From: Streptomyces hokutonensis
GTDB lineage: Bacteria; Actinomycetota; Actinomycetes; Streptomycetales; Streptomycetaceae
Length of the DNA: 64,000 nucleotides
NCBI RefSeq assembly: GCF_000376565.1
Contig: NZ_BARG01000084.1
Span: 1-64,000 of the forward strand
Direction: 5' to 3'
Position 1 is the stretch's first letter, and every line of letters starts with the position of its first letter. The position numbers and the translations under genes were made by a program. Below, in pieces: positions 40,801-49,052 of the stretch. The notes beneath the pieces were generated by a model, which made no database searches, had not been told where the DNA came from, and was given only the letters and a program-made list of their open reading frames with translations.

Positions 40801-41658
40801 GTACGACAGCTCGCTGTCCCGGCCGACGGCCACGTCCACGTCGAAGACCTTGTTGTACGAGTACGCCCGCCCCGTCGCCGTATGACGGCCCGCGTACCGC
40901 AGCGCGCGCGTCCCGGTGAAGCCGGCGCCCGCCTTGGCGGTGGGGGAGCCGCTGGGGCCGCGGTCGACCAGCGAGAGCATGTCCTCGGGGACCGGGGCGG
41001 TGGAGCCGCCGGTGGAGAACTGGACGTCGGCGAGCTGCAGGATGTCGCCGCCGTTGTTCTTGCTCACGTCCAGCCGGAAGTGCTGGTACTCGGCGGGCTC
41101 GGCGAGGTCGTACGACTTGGTCTGGAACCGGGCGGAGAACGACTCGCCGGAGCGGGTGTCGACGGTCTTCCAGTCCTTGCCGTCGGTCGACCCCTGGAGG
41201 GTCCAGTCCTGCGGGTCGCGCTCGTCGTGGTCGTTGGCCGAAGTCAGCGCGTACGTCACTATTTTGAGCGGTTTGTCGAGATCGAACTCGACCCAGCCCG
41301 TCGGTGCGAAGGTGAGCCACTTGGTGCCGGACTCGCCGTCGACGAGGTTCTCCTTCACCTCGCCCGCACCGGTGTTCTCGCCGCTGGCACGCAGGTCCGT
41401 GACGTGATCGTCCACATTGCCCGGGATACCGCTGGTGTATCCCCCGTCGACACCGGAGGCCCGCTTGGCGCCGTCGGGCCCGGTGTCCACGGTGTTCAGC
41501 CAGTCCGGCGCCGGATCGCCCGTCTCGAAGGAGGAGGCGAACTCCCCGGCCGGAGCGGGAGCCTTGACGGGCAGCGCGACGGCCGCCCCCTGCGAGCCCG
41601 CCACCAGAGCGACGGCGGCCACCGAGACGGCCGCCGAACTCCACCATCTGTGATGCAT
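37867..41658 (-). CDS. Secreted GH92 glycosidase flanked by F5/8-type carbohydrate-binding modules
   Basis: 1263 residues from ATG 41658 (GGAGG ten bases upstream; the ATG 13 codons upstream has no such site). Signal peptide MHHRWWSSAAVSVAAVALVA. Residues about 100-190 are an F5/8 type C (CBM32-like) module (SANDHDERDPQDWTLQGSTD). Then a lectin-like beta domain and the GH92 domain (GNNFPATALPHGFNFWTPVT, VNNGFWDTYRTTWPAYSLLT, MEGYNNDYGIAQMG, GDEDNGEQSAWYLFSALGFY). A second F5/8 module forms the C-terminus (TSSADHTTAPTGWTLQGSTD). The two F5/8 modules share the motif GWTLQGSTDG/WTLQGSTDG. It is a different GH92 subgroup from the neighbour: DE instead of DD in the paired acidic motif. LacI-type operator upstream. 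Confidence 0.95.
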   Translation of the reverse strand: MHHRWWSSAAVSVAAVALVAGSQGAAVALPVKAPAPAGEFASSFETGDPAPDWLNTVDTGPDGAKRASGVDGGYTSGIPGNVDDHVTDLRASGENTGAGEVKENLVDGESGTKWLTFAPTGWVEFDLDKPLKIVTYALTSANDHDERDPQDWTLQGSTDGKDWKTVDTRSGESFSARFQTKSYDLAEPAEYQHFRLDVSKNNGGDILQLADVQFSTGGSTAPVPEDMLSLVDRGPSGSPTAKAGAGFTGTRALRYAGRHTATGRAYSYNKVFDVDVAVGRDSELSYKIFPQMADGDLDYDATNVSVDLAFTDGTYLSGLGATDSHGFALTPQGQGAAKILYVNQWNNVLSRIGSVAAGKTVDRILLAYDSPSGPARFRGWLDDVSIKSVAPEKPKAHLSDYALTTRGTNSSGSFSRGNNFPATALPHGFNFWTPVTNSASLSWLYDYARANNDANLPTLQALSLSHEPSPWMGDRQTFQVMPSAASGTPNTDPNARELAFRHENETARPYYYGVTFENGLKAEMAPTDHAASLRFTYPGDDASVIFDNVTEQAGLTLDKTDGTVTGYSDVKSGLSTGATRLFVYGVFDAPVTDGSSSGVKGYLRFKAGADHTVTLRLATSLISVDQAKANLSQEIPDGTSFDTVKDQAQKVWDKLLGKVEVEGATPDQLTTLYSSMYRLYLYPNSGFEKVGSTYQYASPFSPMPSQDTPTHTGAKIVDGKVYVNNGFWDTYRTTWPAYSLLTPGQAGEMVDGFVQQYKDGGWTSRWSSPGYADLMTGTSSDVAFADAYVKGVQFDARSAYDAAVKNATVVPPSSGVGRKGMTTSPFLGYTSTDTGEGFSWAMEGYNNDYGIAQMGLALYKKTGEKRYKEESEYFLNRAQDYVNLFDKQAGFFQGKDAKGNWRVASASYDPKIWGYDYTETDGWGYAFTAPQDSRGLANLYGGQKALGDKLDEYFATPEKASSATVGSYGGVIHEMTEARDVRMGQYGHSNQVAHHVTYMYDAAGEPWKAQKDVREVLSRLYTGSEIGQGYHGDEDNGEQSAWYLFSALGFYPLVMGSGEYTIGSPLFTKATVHLENGKDLVVKAPKNSTKNVYVQSLKVNGKPWTSTSLPHSLLEKGGVLDFSMGSKPSSWGSGKNAAPVSITKNDQVPTPRSDQLAGDGALFDNTSATAATVTSVDLPVAKAVKGIQYTLTSSADHTTAPTGWTLQGSTDGTKWKTLDKRSGESFTWDKQTRAFSVKSPGSYAHYRLVLDGSSTLAEVELLA

Positions 41659-41683
41659 ACGAGGGCATCCTCCCTGCACGTGG

Positions 41684-41695
41684 GACAACGTTGTC
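41684..41695. promoter_or_regulatory. LacI-type operator before the second GH92 gene
   Basis: GACAACGTTGTC, identical to 33934-33945, 25 bases before the start codon of the minus-strand GH92 gene. Indicates common control of both GH92 genes by one repressor. Confidence 0.75.
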
Positions 41696-41697
41696 AA

Positions 41698-42027
41698 TTT
41701 CGACGCGCAGGCAACAGTAGGGAGTCAAGTGGCCAGGGATGTCAAGGGTGTTGAGTGCGGCATTCGAGCGCAATAGCGGGGATTTCTCCGGCATCGAACG
41801 CACAGGGCCTTCATATTTCCGCGAGGTCTCACTTCGGAAAAGACCGACAACCTACCCTGCATTCGATCTTGCTCTGTCGACCGGAAGTGGACTATACCTG
41901 TCGCGTTCGACACCGCTCTCACAGCAGCACGCACGAAGTACCTCTGCACGACCAAGCTCGACCTGACCGCGGTGCCGGGGAGGATCCGGTTCACCGCCTG
42001 AGTCCTGTTGAAGGCGAGGACTTGAGC
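41698..42027. other. Intergenic region before ngcE
   Basis: An open frame through this stretch joins ngcE (from 41755), but it has no ribosome binding site and poor codon bias, so it is read as leader. Contains the DasR-like site at 41886-41901. Ribosome binding site for ngcE: AAGGCGAGGA at 42011-42020. Confidence 0.6.
41886..41901. promoter_or_regulatory. DasR-responsive-element-like site
   Basis: AGTGGACTATACCTGT matches the DasR consensus ACTGGTCTAGACCAGT at 12 of 16 positions, including the central CTA and both GG/CC pairs. It lies 127 bases upstream of the ngcE start. DasR controls GlcNAc/chitin uptake genes in Streptomyces, which suits an Ngc operon. Binding is predicted only. Confidence 0.6.
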
Positions 42028-43476
42028 ATGGGATCCACTTCAGCCGAGAACAACGGTTCCAATGGCGTCGGCCGCCGTGATCTGATCAAGCGGTCGGCCG
42101 CACTCGGCCTGATCGCCGTACCCACGATGAGTTTCCTGTCCGCCTGTGCCAGCGGTGGCGGGGACGACAGCAGCAGTGACGACAGCACCAAGGGCACCAC
42201 GTCGAAGTCGAATCCCTTCGGTGTGAAGAAGGGCAGCACGCTCGACGTCGTCGTCTTCAAGGGCGGTTACGGAGACGACTACGCGAAGGCGTGGGAAGCC
42301 AACTTCAAGACGAAGATCGGCGTCAGTTCCACCCACACCGGAACGCAGGAGATCACCGGCAAGCTCCAGCCCCGCTTCAACGCGGGCAACCCGCCGGACA
42401 TCGTCGACGACTCCGGCGCCCAGCAGATCAAGATCGACGTCCTGTACAAGAACGGCCAGTTGCTCGACCTCTCACCGGTCCTGGACGCGCCCGCGATCGA
42501 CGACCCGACCAAGAAGGTCCGCGATCTGCTGATCCCCGGCACTCTCGACCCGGGTGTCCAGGAGGGCAAGGTCGTCGCCCTCAACTACATCTACACGGTC
42601 TGGGGGCTGTGGTACTCCGGCAAGCTCTTCAAGGAGAAGGGCTGGACCCCGCCGAAGACCTGGGACGAGTTCATCGCCGTGTGCCAGAAGGCGAAGGCGG
42701 CCGGTATCGGCGGTCTCGCCCACCAGGGCAAGTACCCGTACTACATCAACGTGGCGATCATGGACCTCATCGCCAAGAAGGGCGGGATCGACGCCGTCAA
42801 GGCGATCGACAACCTCGACCCGAAGGCGTTCGTCGGCTCGGCCGCCGCGCAGGCCGGCGTCGAGGCGATCTACGAGGTGGTGGAGAAGGGCCTGTTGATG
42901 CCCGGCACCAACGGCCTGACCCACACCGAGTCGCAGACCCGCTGGAACCAGTACAAGGCGGCCTTCATCACCTGCGGTTCCTGGCTGGAGAACGAGCAGC
43001 TCAAGCTGACGCCGACGGACTTCGACATGAAGTTCCTGCCGATGCCGCTGCTGGCCGACAGCAAGATGCCGTTCGAGGCGATCCGGGCCGGCTCCGGCGA
43101 ACCCTTCATCATCCCGGCGAAGGCCAAGAACCTCCCCGGCGCCAAGGAGTTCATGCGGCACATGCTCTCCAAGGAGTGGTCGACGCTCTTCGCCAAGGAG
43201 GCCAACTCGCTCACCATCCTCAAGGACGGTGTCGACTCCAGCGTCACCCTGCGCCCGGGCACCCAGTCCACGGTCGACGCGTCCAAGGCGGCCGGCGCCA
43301 ACACCTTCCGCTACCTCTACCCCGACTGGTACAGCGAGATGGACACCTCCATCCAGAACGCGTCCAACGAGCTGATGGCCAAGCGCATCCAGCCCAAGGA
43401 GTGGCTGAAGCGCTGTCAGGCCGCGGTCGACAAGCAGGCCAAGGACCCGGCGTCCAAGAAGAACGTGCACTCCTGA
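42028..43476 (+). CDS. ngcE: GlcNAc/diacetylchitobiose ABC transporter, substrate-binding lipoprotein (NgcE)
   Basis: 482 residues from ATG 42028. The N-terminus GRRDLIKRSAALGLIAVPTM with lipobox LSAC (Cys40) is a Tat lipoprotein signal. The mature protein is a Ser/Asp-rich linker plus an extracellular sugar-binding fold (MalE-like), with LDVVVFKGGYGDDYAKAWEA and TQEITGKLQPRFNAGNPPDI. The identification as NgcE rests on the match to the Streptomyces ngcEFG-rok-xyl gene order; NgcE binds GlcNAc and diacetylchitobiose. Two permease genes follow; no ATPase gene is present, as expected since Streptomyces Ngc/Das/Bxl/Mal systems share the MsiK ATPase encoded elsewhere. Confidence 0.9.
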   Translation: MGSTSAENNGSNGVGRRDLIKRSAALGLIAVPTMSFLSACASGGGDDSSSDDSTKGTTSKSNPFGVKKGSTLDVVVFKGGYGDDYAKAWEANFKTKIGVSSTHTGTQEITGKLQPRFNAGNPPDIVDDSGAQQIKIDVLYKNGQLLDLSPVLDAPAIDDPTKKVRDLLIPGTLDPGVQEGKVVALNYIYTVWGLWYSGKLFKEKGWTPPKTWDEFIAVCQKAKAAGIGGLAHQGKYPYYINVAIMDLIAKKGGIDAVKAIDNLDPKAFVGSAAAQAGVEAIYEVVEKGLLMPGTNGLTHTESQTRWNQYKAAFITCGSWLENEQLKLTPTDFDMKFLPMPLLADSKMPFEAIRAGSGEPFIIPAKAKNLPGAKEFMRHMLSKEWSTLFAKEANSLTILKDGVDSSVTLRPGTQSTVDASKAAGANTFRYLYPDWYSEMDTSIQNASNELMAKRIQPKEWLKRCQAAVDKQAKDPASKKNVHS

Positions 43477-43535
43477 TCACAACGCCTGATCGCACCACCT
43501 GATCACGCTCGGGACACCAGGGGCAGGAAACGCCA

Positions 43536-44471
43536 ATGCGCAAAGGGCAGTACAGGTTCGTCGCGGGATTTCTCTTCGTTCCCGTGGCGCTCTATCTGAT
43601 CTTCGTGATCTGGCCGTACATCCAGACGTTCGGCTATTCGCTGACCGACTGGAAGGGTGAGTCACAGACCTTCAAGTTCGTCGGACTGGACAACTATCGA
43701 GCACTGCTCCACGACGACGTCTTCAAGGAGGCCATCTGGCACAACCTCCTGTTCCTGGTGTTCATCCCGGTGATCACCATTCTGCTCGCCCTCTTCTTCG
43801 CCTTCATGGTGAACGCGGGAGGGCGCAGCAAGGCCGGCGGTGTAACGGGAGTCGCCGGCAGCGGGTTCTACAAAATCGTCTACTTCTTCCCACAGGTCCT
43901 GTCGCTGGCGATTCTCGCGGTGCTGTTCAACGCCGTGTACCGGAGTGACGGCGGCGGTCTGCTCAACGGTTTTCTGATCAAACTCCACCTGGTCGACGTC
44001 AACAATCCGGTGGAGTGGCTCAACGAGCCCAACATGGTGCTGTGGGCACTGATGGCGGTCGTGGTGTGGCACGGCGTCGGTTTCTATCTGGTGCTGTTCT
44101 CCGCCGCCATGCAGTCCATTCCCAGGGACATCTACGAGGCCGCTCTGATCGACGGCGCGAACCGCTCCCAGTCCTTCTTCCGGATCACCCTGCCGCTGCT
44201 CTGGGAGACCGTCCAGACGGCCTGGGTGTATCTCGGCATCATCGCGATGGACATGTTCGTCCTGGTCTCCTCCATGACCTCGAACATGGGCGCCTACGGA
44301 GGCGGTCCCGACCACGGCAGCGACGTCATGTCGACCGTGATGATGCGCAACTTCCTCTACTTCGGGAAGAGCGGCTACGCCTGCGCGATGGGCGTCGTCA
44401 TGCTGCTGCTCACCCTGGTCCTGTCCGTGGTCACGCTGCGCGCCACCCGCCGTGAGCGCATCGAGTTCTGA
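43536..44471 (+). CDS. ngcF: Ngc ABC transporter permease 1 (NgcF)
   Basis: 311 residues with six membrane segments (first: FVAGFLFVPVALYLIFVIWP). MalF-type family. The cytoplasmic EAA loop that docks on the ATPase is YEAALIDGANRSQSFFRITL followed by PLL. A 60-base gap follows ngcE and 17 bases precede ngcG, so one operon. Works with NgcG to form the channel for GlcNAc/chitobiose. Confidence 0.92.
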   Translation: MRKGQYRFVAGFLFVPVALYLIFVIWPYIQTFGYSLTDWKGESQTFKFVGLDNYRALLHDDVFKEAIWHNLLFLVFIPVITILLALFFAFMVNAGGRSKAGGVTGVAGSGFYKIVYFFPQVLSLAILAVLFNAVYRSDGGGLLNGFLIKLHLVDVNNPVEWLNEPNMVLWALMAVVVWHGVGFYLVLFSAAMQSIPRDIYEAALIDGANRSQSFFRITLPLLWETVQTAWVYLGIIAMDMFVLVSSMTSNMGAYGGGPDHGSDVMSTVMMRNFLYFGKSGYACAMGVVMLLLTLVLSVVTLRATRRERIEF

Positions 44472-44488
44472 GCGGGAGACATACGACG

Positions 44489-45424
44489 ATGAGCGCACCC
44501 CTGAAGGAGACCGCCCCCACGGGCGGCACCGTCCCGCCGCAGCCGTCGGTCCGGAAGGCCGGCGCCCGGCCCGGTGAACCACGCGGTGAGGGCGTGGTTC
44601 TGAACGTCTTCTCGCACGGCTTCCTGGCCCTGTGGGCCCTGTTGATCGTGCTGCCGCTGCTGTGGCTGGTGTTCAGTTCGTTCAAGACGGACGTGCAGAT
44701 CGGCAACTCGGCCTTCGGCTGGCCGCACAATTGGTCGTTCGACGTGTTCCGGCGGGCCTGGAACAAGGGCATCGGCGACTACTTCCTGAACACCCTGATC
44801 GTGCTGGTGTTCTCGGTGCCGCTGACGATGCTGTTCGGCTCGATGGCCGCGTACGTGCTGGCCCGCTACCAGTTCTGGGGCAACCGGCTGCTGTACTACT
44901 TCTTCGTCGCCGGCGCGATGTTCCCGGTGTTCCTGGCGCTGGTCCCGCTGTTCTTCATGGTCAAGCGCCTCGACATGCTGAACACGTACCAGGGGCTGAT
45001 CCTGGTCTACATCGCCTACTCGATGCCGTTCACGGTGTTCTTCATGCACGCGTTCTTCCGGACGCTGCCCACGGCCGTCTTCGAGGCGGCGATCCTCGAC
45101 GGCGCTTCGCACACCCGGACGTTCTTCCAAGTGATGTTGCCGATGGCCAAGGCCGGGCTGATCAGCGTCGGCATCTTCAACACCCTCGGCCAGTGGAACC
45201 AGTTCATCCTGCCGACGGTCCTGATGCAGCCGCAGAGCGGCTCGGACCCGGAGCGCTATGTCCTCACCCAGGGGCTCATCCAGCTCCAGCAGCAGCAGGG
45301 CTACGCCTCCGACCTGCCCGTTCTCTTCGCGGGCGTCACGATCGCCATGATCCCGATGCTGGTCGTCTACCTGTCGTTCCAGCGCCAGGTGCAGTCCGGT
45401 CTGACTTCGGCGACGCTGAAGTAA
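44489..45424 (+). CDS. ngcG: Ngc ABC transporter permease 2 (NgcG)
   Basis: 311 residues, MalG-type. An N-terminal cytoplasmic tail of about 45 residues precedes the first membrane helix (FLALWALLIVLPLLWLVFSS). EAA loop: FEAAILDGASHTRTFFQVML. Final residues of the family (YLSFQRQVQSGLTSATLK) are as usual. Last gene of the ngcEFG unit; the ROK regulator starts about 200 bases later. Confidence 0.92.
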   Translation: MSAPLKETAPTGGTVPPQPSVRKAGARPGEPRGEGVVLNVFSHGFLALWALLIVLPLLWLVFSSFKTDVQIGNSAFGWPHNWSFDVFRRAWNKGIGDYFLNTLIVLVFSVPLTMLFGSMAAYVLARYQFWGNRLLYYFFVAGAMFPVFLALVPLFFMVKRLDMLNTYQGLILVYIAYSMPFTVFFMHAFFRTLPTAVFEAAILDGASHTRTFFQVMLPMAKAGLISVGIFNTLGQWNQFILPTVLMQPQSGSDPERYVLTQGLIQLQQQQGYASDLPVLFAGVTIAMIPMLVVYLSFQRQVQSGLTSATLK

Positions 45425-45623
45425 CCCGCCTGGGCGACGCGACAGGAAGAGATCGTTCCGCCACCGCTTCCGGCAGGCCGGGAGCGGTGTCCACGTATGT
45501 GTCCTGGACCCTCGATGCGGTTCAACCTCTTGACGGGAGGCGACCCTAACGGCTCAGCTTAGAGTTCACTAGTTGGACATAGACGGGGCCTCATCGATGC
45601 GGTCCCGCGCGCAGGAGGTCGTC

Positions 45624-46823
45624 GTGGAGACTCCGGGGTCGCAGTCGTCGCTGCACCGAGCGAATCTAGAGCGGGTCGTGCGAGCGGTGCGGCTGGCCGG
45701 GTCGCTCACGCAGGCGGAGATCGCGAGGACGACGGGTCTGTCCGCTGCGACGGTCTCCAACATCGTGCGCGAGCTCAAGGACGGCGGAACGGTCGAGGTC
45801 ACACCGACCTCGGCGGGTGGCCGCCGGGCCCGCAGCGTGTCGCTGAGCGGGGACGCCGGCATTGTCATCGGCGTCGACTTCGGGCACACGCATTTGCGCG
45901 TCGCGGTCGGAAATCTCGCCCATCAGGTGCTGGCCGAGGAGTCTGAACCCGTCGATGTGGACGCCTCCTCCACACAGGGCTTCGACCGGGCGGAAGAGCT
46001 GGTCAACCGCCTGATCGCGGCAACCGGAGTGGACCGTTCCAAGATCGCCGGGGTGGGCCTCGGCGTGCCCGGTCCGATCGACGTGGAATCGGGCACCCTG
46101 GGCTCCACCGCCATCCTCCCGGGCTGGACCGGCACCAGACCCGCCGAGGAGCTCGGCAGCCGTCTGGGCGTACCGGTGCACGTGGACAACGACGCCAACC
46201 TCGGCGCCCTCGGTGAGCTGGTCTGGGGCAGTGGGCGGGGCGTCAGGGACCTGGCGTACATCAAGGTCGCGAGCGGGGTCGGCGCGGGGCTGGTCATCAA
46301 CGGCAAGATCTACCGGGGCCCGGGTGGCACAGCGGGAGAAATCGGGCATATTACTCTTGATGAGTCCGGCCCTGTCTGCCGTTGCGGAAACCGGGGCTGC
46401 CTGGAGACCTTCACGGCCGCGCGCTATGTGCTGCCGCTCCTCCAGTCCAGCCACGGCACCGACCTGACCATGGAGGGAGTCGTACGGCTGGCGCGGGACG
46501 GAGACCCGGGCTGTCGTCGGGTGATCGCCGACGTCGGCCGACACATCGGCAGTGGAGTCGCCAATCTCTGCAATTTGCTGAACCCGAGCCGAGTGGTCCT
46601 CGGTGGCGATCTCGCCGAGGCCGGTGAGCTGGTGCTCGGGCCGATCAGGGAGTCTGTCGGCCGCTATGCGATCCCCAGTGCGGCGCGTCAACTGTCCGTT
46701 CTCCCGGGGGCACTTGGAGGCCGTGCGGAGGTGCTCGGAGCACTCGCTCTCGCGCTCAGCGAGATGGGCGATTCGACACTTTTGGACGGGTCGCTGACCG
46801 CAGCGACACCTGTCTTCACTTAG
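45624..46823 (+). CDS. rok7B7: ROK-family transcriptional regulator (Rok7B7-like)
   Basis: 399 residues from GTG 45624, which has AGGAGG six bases upstream; TTG 45573 and ATG 45597 are in frame but worse placed. N-terminal winged helix (VVRAVRLAGSLTQAEIARTT, GLSAATVSNIVRELKDGG). ROK sugar-kinase-like domain with IGVDFGHTHLRVAVG, GVGLGVPGPID, DNDANLGALGE, GTAGEIGH and the zinc motif CRCGNRGCLETF. It sits exactly between ngcEFG and xylFGH, the place held in S. coelicolor by rok7B7 (SCO6008), which controls carbon catabolite repression, xylose uptake and antibiotic production; the symbol rests on this order. Confidence 0.88.
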   Translation: METPGSQSSLHRANLERVVRAVRLAGSLTQAEIARTTGLSAATVSNIVRELKDGGTVEVTPTSAGGRRARSVSLSGDAGIVIGVDFGHTHLRVAVGNLAHQVLAEESEPVDVDASSTQGFDRAEELVNRLIAATGVDRSKIAGVGLGVPGPIDVESGTLGSTAILPGWTGTRPAEELGSRLGVPVHVDNDANLGALGELVWGSGRGVRDLAYIKVASGVGAGLVINGKIYRGPGGTAGEIGHITLDESGPVCRCGNRGCLETFTAARYVLPLLQSSHGTDLTMEGVVRLARDGDPGCRRVIADVGRHIGSGVANLCNLLNPSRVVLGGDLAEAGELVLGPIRESVGRYAIPSAARQLSVLPGALGGRAEVLGALALALSEMGDSTLLDGSLTAATPVFT

Positions 46824-46852
46824 AGAACGCACGACGCCGTTGCCATCTCGTT

Positions 46853-46864
46853 AAGTATTTACTT
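46853..46864. promoter_or_regulatory. Inverted repeat before xylF
   Basis: AAGTATTTACTT (AAGTA-TT-TACTT), 80 bases upstream of the GTG, next to TTGACG (46866-46871), a possible -35 box. It is AT-rich against the background and may be the ROK operator; no consensus is certain. Confidence 0.4.
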
Positions 46865-46944
46865 CTTGACGTCGCACGCGTGGCCGAGTTGACTTCCAGC
46901 CACCTCGGCCGCAACGACGCGGCCTCGTCAGGGAGGTTTCTGAA

Positions 46945-48054
46945 GTGAACACGCGTATGCGTCGTGCCGCCGTTGCTGTCATCGCCACCACGATGGCCGT
47001 TTCGCTGGCCGCCTGTGGCAAGGCCGGCGACGACAAGAAGTCCGACAGCAGCTCCTCGAGCTCCTCGGGCGGTACCAACGCCAAGATCGGTCTGCTCCTG
47101 CCCGACAGCGTCACCACGCGGTACGAGAAGTTCGACAAGCCGTACTTCGAGGCCAAGGTCAAGGAGCTCTGCTCCGGCTGCACCGTCGAGTACAACAACG
47201 CCAACGCCAGCGCGGCCACCCAGGCCCAGCAGGTCAGCAGCATGATCACCAAGGGCGTCAAGGTCATCGTGATCAGCGCCCAGGACTCCGCCGCGATCAA
47301 GTCCTCGATCCAGCAGGCGGTCGACAAGGGCATCAAGGTCGTCGCGTACGACCGTCTGGCCCAGGGCCCGGTCTCGGCCTACGTCTCCTTCGACAACGTC
47401 CAGGTCGGCAAGCTCCAGGGTGAGGCCCTCCTCGCCGCGCTGGGCTCGAAGGCCACCCCCTCGGCGAACGTCGTCATGATCAACGGTGACGACGCCGACC
47501 CGAACGCCGCGCAGTTCAAGAAGGGCGCCCACGAGGCCCTCGACGGCAAGGTCAAGATCGCCTACGAGCAGTCGGGTCTGTGGAAGGACACCGTCGCCGG
47601 GCAGAAGATGTCCGCGGCCATCACGCAGATCGGTGCCAGCAAGATCGCGGGCGTCTACTCCGCCAACGACGGCATGGCCGGTGGCATCGCCACCGTCCTC
47701 AAGGGCGCCAAGATCAGCGGCATCCCGCTGACGGGCCAGGACGCGGAGCTCGCCGGTATCCAGCGCATCGTCGCCGGTACCCAGTCCTCCACCGTCTACA
47801 AGGCCTTCAAGCCGGAGGCCGAGGCCGCCGCGACGCTCGCCGTGGACCTGGCGCAGGGCAAGAGCATCACCTCGCTCGCCACCACCACCCAGACCAGTGG
47901 CTCCGGCGACAAGGTGCCCTCGCAGCTGCTGACCCCGGTGTCGGTCACCAAGGCCAACATCAAGGACACGGTCATCAAGGACGGTCTCTACACCGTCGCG
48001 CAGATCTGCACCTCGGAGTACGCCGCGGCGTGCAAGGCGGCCGGTCTGTCGTAA
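46945..48054 (+). CDS. xylF: Xylose-type ABC transporter substrate-binding lipoprotein (XylF)
   Basis: 369 residues from GTG 46945 (GGGAGG upstream). Lipoprotein signal with lipobox SLAAC (Cys24). Periplasmic-binding-protein-1/ribose-type fold: NAKIGLLLPDSVTTRYEKFD, KGVKVIVISAQDSAAIKSSI, VVAYDRLAQGPVSAYVSFDN, GVYSANDGMAGGIATVL. The YDR...YVSFDN sequence is a mark of xylose-binding XylF proteins. Takes D-xylose to XylGH. A large hairpin separates it from xylG, perhaps raising the amount of XylF over the membrane parts. Confidence 0.93.
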   Translation: MNTRMRRAAVAVIATTMAVSLAACGKAGDDKKSDSSSSSSSGGTNAKIGLLLPDSVTTRYEKFDKPYFEAKVKELCSGCTVEYNNANASAATQAQQVSSMITKGVKVIVISAQDSAAIKSSIQQAVDKGIKVVAYDRLAQGPVSAYVSFDNVQVGKLQGEALLAALGSKATPSANVVMINGDDADPNAAQFKKGAHEALDGKVKIAYEQSGLWKDTVAGQKMSAAITQIGASKIAGVYSANDGMAGGIATVLKGAKISGIPLTGQDAELAGIQRIVAGTQSSTVYKAFKPEAEAAATLAVDLAQGKSITSLATTTQTSGSGDKVPSQLLTPVSVTKANIKDTVIKDGLYTVAQICTSEYAAACKAAGLS

Positions 48055-48081
48055 CCACCGCCCAGCGGTGACAAAGCCCCT

Positions 48082-48127
48082 TCGGCGTCCGCCCCACCTT
48101 CCAACCCCGCTGTGGGGCGGGCGCCGA
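48082..48127 (+). terminator. Long stem-loop between xylF and xylG
   Basis: TCGGCGTCCGCCCCAC (48082-48097) pairs with GTGGGGCGGGCGCCGA (48112-48127), 16 pairs with one G-T, loop of 14 bases, 28 bases after the xylF stop. Inside an otherwise co-directional operon this fits partial termination or 3'-end protection of xylF mRNA. Confidence 0.7.
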
Positions 48128-48194
48128 TCGGAACCTGTGCGAACGCAGCCGTTGCCAACTGGCACCGGCCGCGCGCATGTTCATCTTGTAAATC

Positions 48195-48208
48195 TGTGCC
48201 TAGGCACA
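48195..48208. promoter_or_regulatory. Perfect palindrome before xylG
   Basis: TGTGCCTAGGCACA, 65 bases upstream of the xylG start and after the xylF hairpin. Could be an operator for a second promoter serving xylGH. TTTTGACA lies at 48221-48228. Confidence 0.4.
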
Positions 48209-48272
48209 ACCCTCCGCGCCTTTTGACAAGCGCGGCATCCCCGCCGGTCAGGCGGCGAAGGAGATGGTTCAC

Positions 48273-49052
48273 GTGTCCGCTACGCCCGTGCTGGCGTTGC
48301 GCGGAGTCTCCAAGCGATTCGGTGCGGTGCAGGCCCTCACCGACGTAGAGCTGGAGGTTCACGCCGGAGAAGTGGTCGCACTGGTCGGCGACAACGGCGC
48401 AGGAAAGTCCACCCTGGTGAAGACGATCGCCGGTGTGCACCCCATCGATGAAGGAGTCATCGAATGGGAGGGCAACCCGGTCAGCATCAACAAGCCGCAC
48501 GACGCCCAGGGACTCGGCGTCGCGACGGTCTACCAGGACCTCGCGCTGTGCGACAACCTCGACGTCGTCGGCAATCTGTACCTCGGGCGTGAGCTGCTTC
48601 GCCGTGGCATCATCGACGAGGTCACGATGGAGAAGAACTCCCGCGAACTGCTGAGCACTCTCTCCATCCGCATCCCGAGCGTGCGGATCCCGATCGCCAG
48701 CCTCTCCGGTGGCCAGCGGCAGGTCGTCGCCATCGCCCGCGCGCTGATCGGTGACCCCAAGGTCGTCATCCTCGACGAGCCCACCGCCGCCCTCGGCGTC
48801 GAGCAGACCGCTCAGGTCCTCGACCTGGTCGAGCGGCTGCGCGAGCGCAACCTCGGCGTCATCCTCATCAGCCACAACATGGCCGACGTCAAGGCGGTCG
48901 CCGACACCGTCAACGTGCTGCGCCTGGGCAAGAACAACGGCTCCTTCCCGGTGAAGGACACCAGTCAGGAAACGATCATCGCCGCGATCACCGGTGCCAC
49001 GGACAACGCCGTGACCCGTCGTGCGGTGCGCAGCACGGAGGCGGCAAAGTGA
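48273..49052 (+). CDS. xylG: Xylose-type ABC transporter ATPase (XylG)
   Basis: 259 residues from GTG 48273; the ATG at 48264 touches the GAAGGAG site and cannot use it. Walker A GDNGAGKST, signature LSGGQRQ, Walker B VVILDEPTAAL, H-loop ISHNM. Only one nucleotide-binding domain, about half the length of E. coli XylG, which has two; Streptomyces XylG is known as the short form. Its stop overlaps the xylH GTG (GTGA), so translation is coupled. Confidence 0.93.
   Translation: MSATPVLALRGVSKRFGAVQALTDVELEVHAGEVVALVGDNGAGKSTLVKTIAGVHPIDEGVIEWEGNPVSINKPHDAQGLGVATVYQDLALCDNLDVVGNLYLGRELLRRGIIDEVTMEKNSRELLSTLSIRIPSVRIPIASLSGGQRQVVAIARALIGDPKVVILDEPTAALGVEQTAQVLDLVERLRERNLGVILISHNMADVKAVADTVNVLRLGKNNGSFPVKDTSQETIIAAITGATDNAVTRRAVRSTEAAK

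Noticed and set aside
39526-41754. 742-residue plus-strand frame opposite the second GH92
   Set aside because: Low-complexity shadow; the minus-strand frame has clear GH92 motifs.
41755-42027. N-terminal extension of NgcE by 91 residues
   Set aside because: The Tat lipoprotein signal begins after ATG 42028, and the extension lacks coding bias and a ribosome binding site.
48264-48272. ATG start for xylG
   Set aside because: It touches the GAAGGAG site with no spacing; GTG 48273 is at the proper distance.
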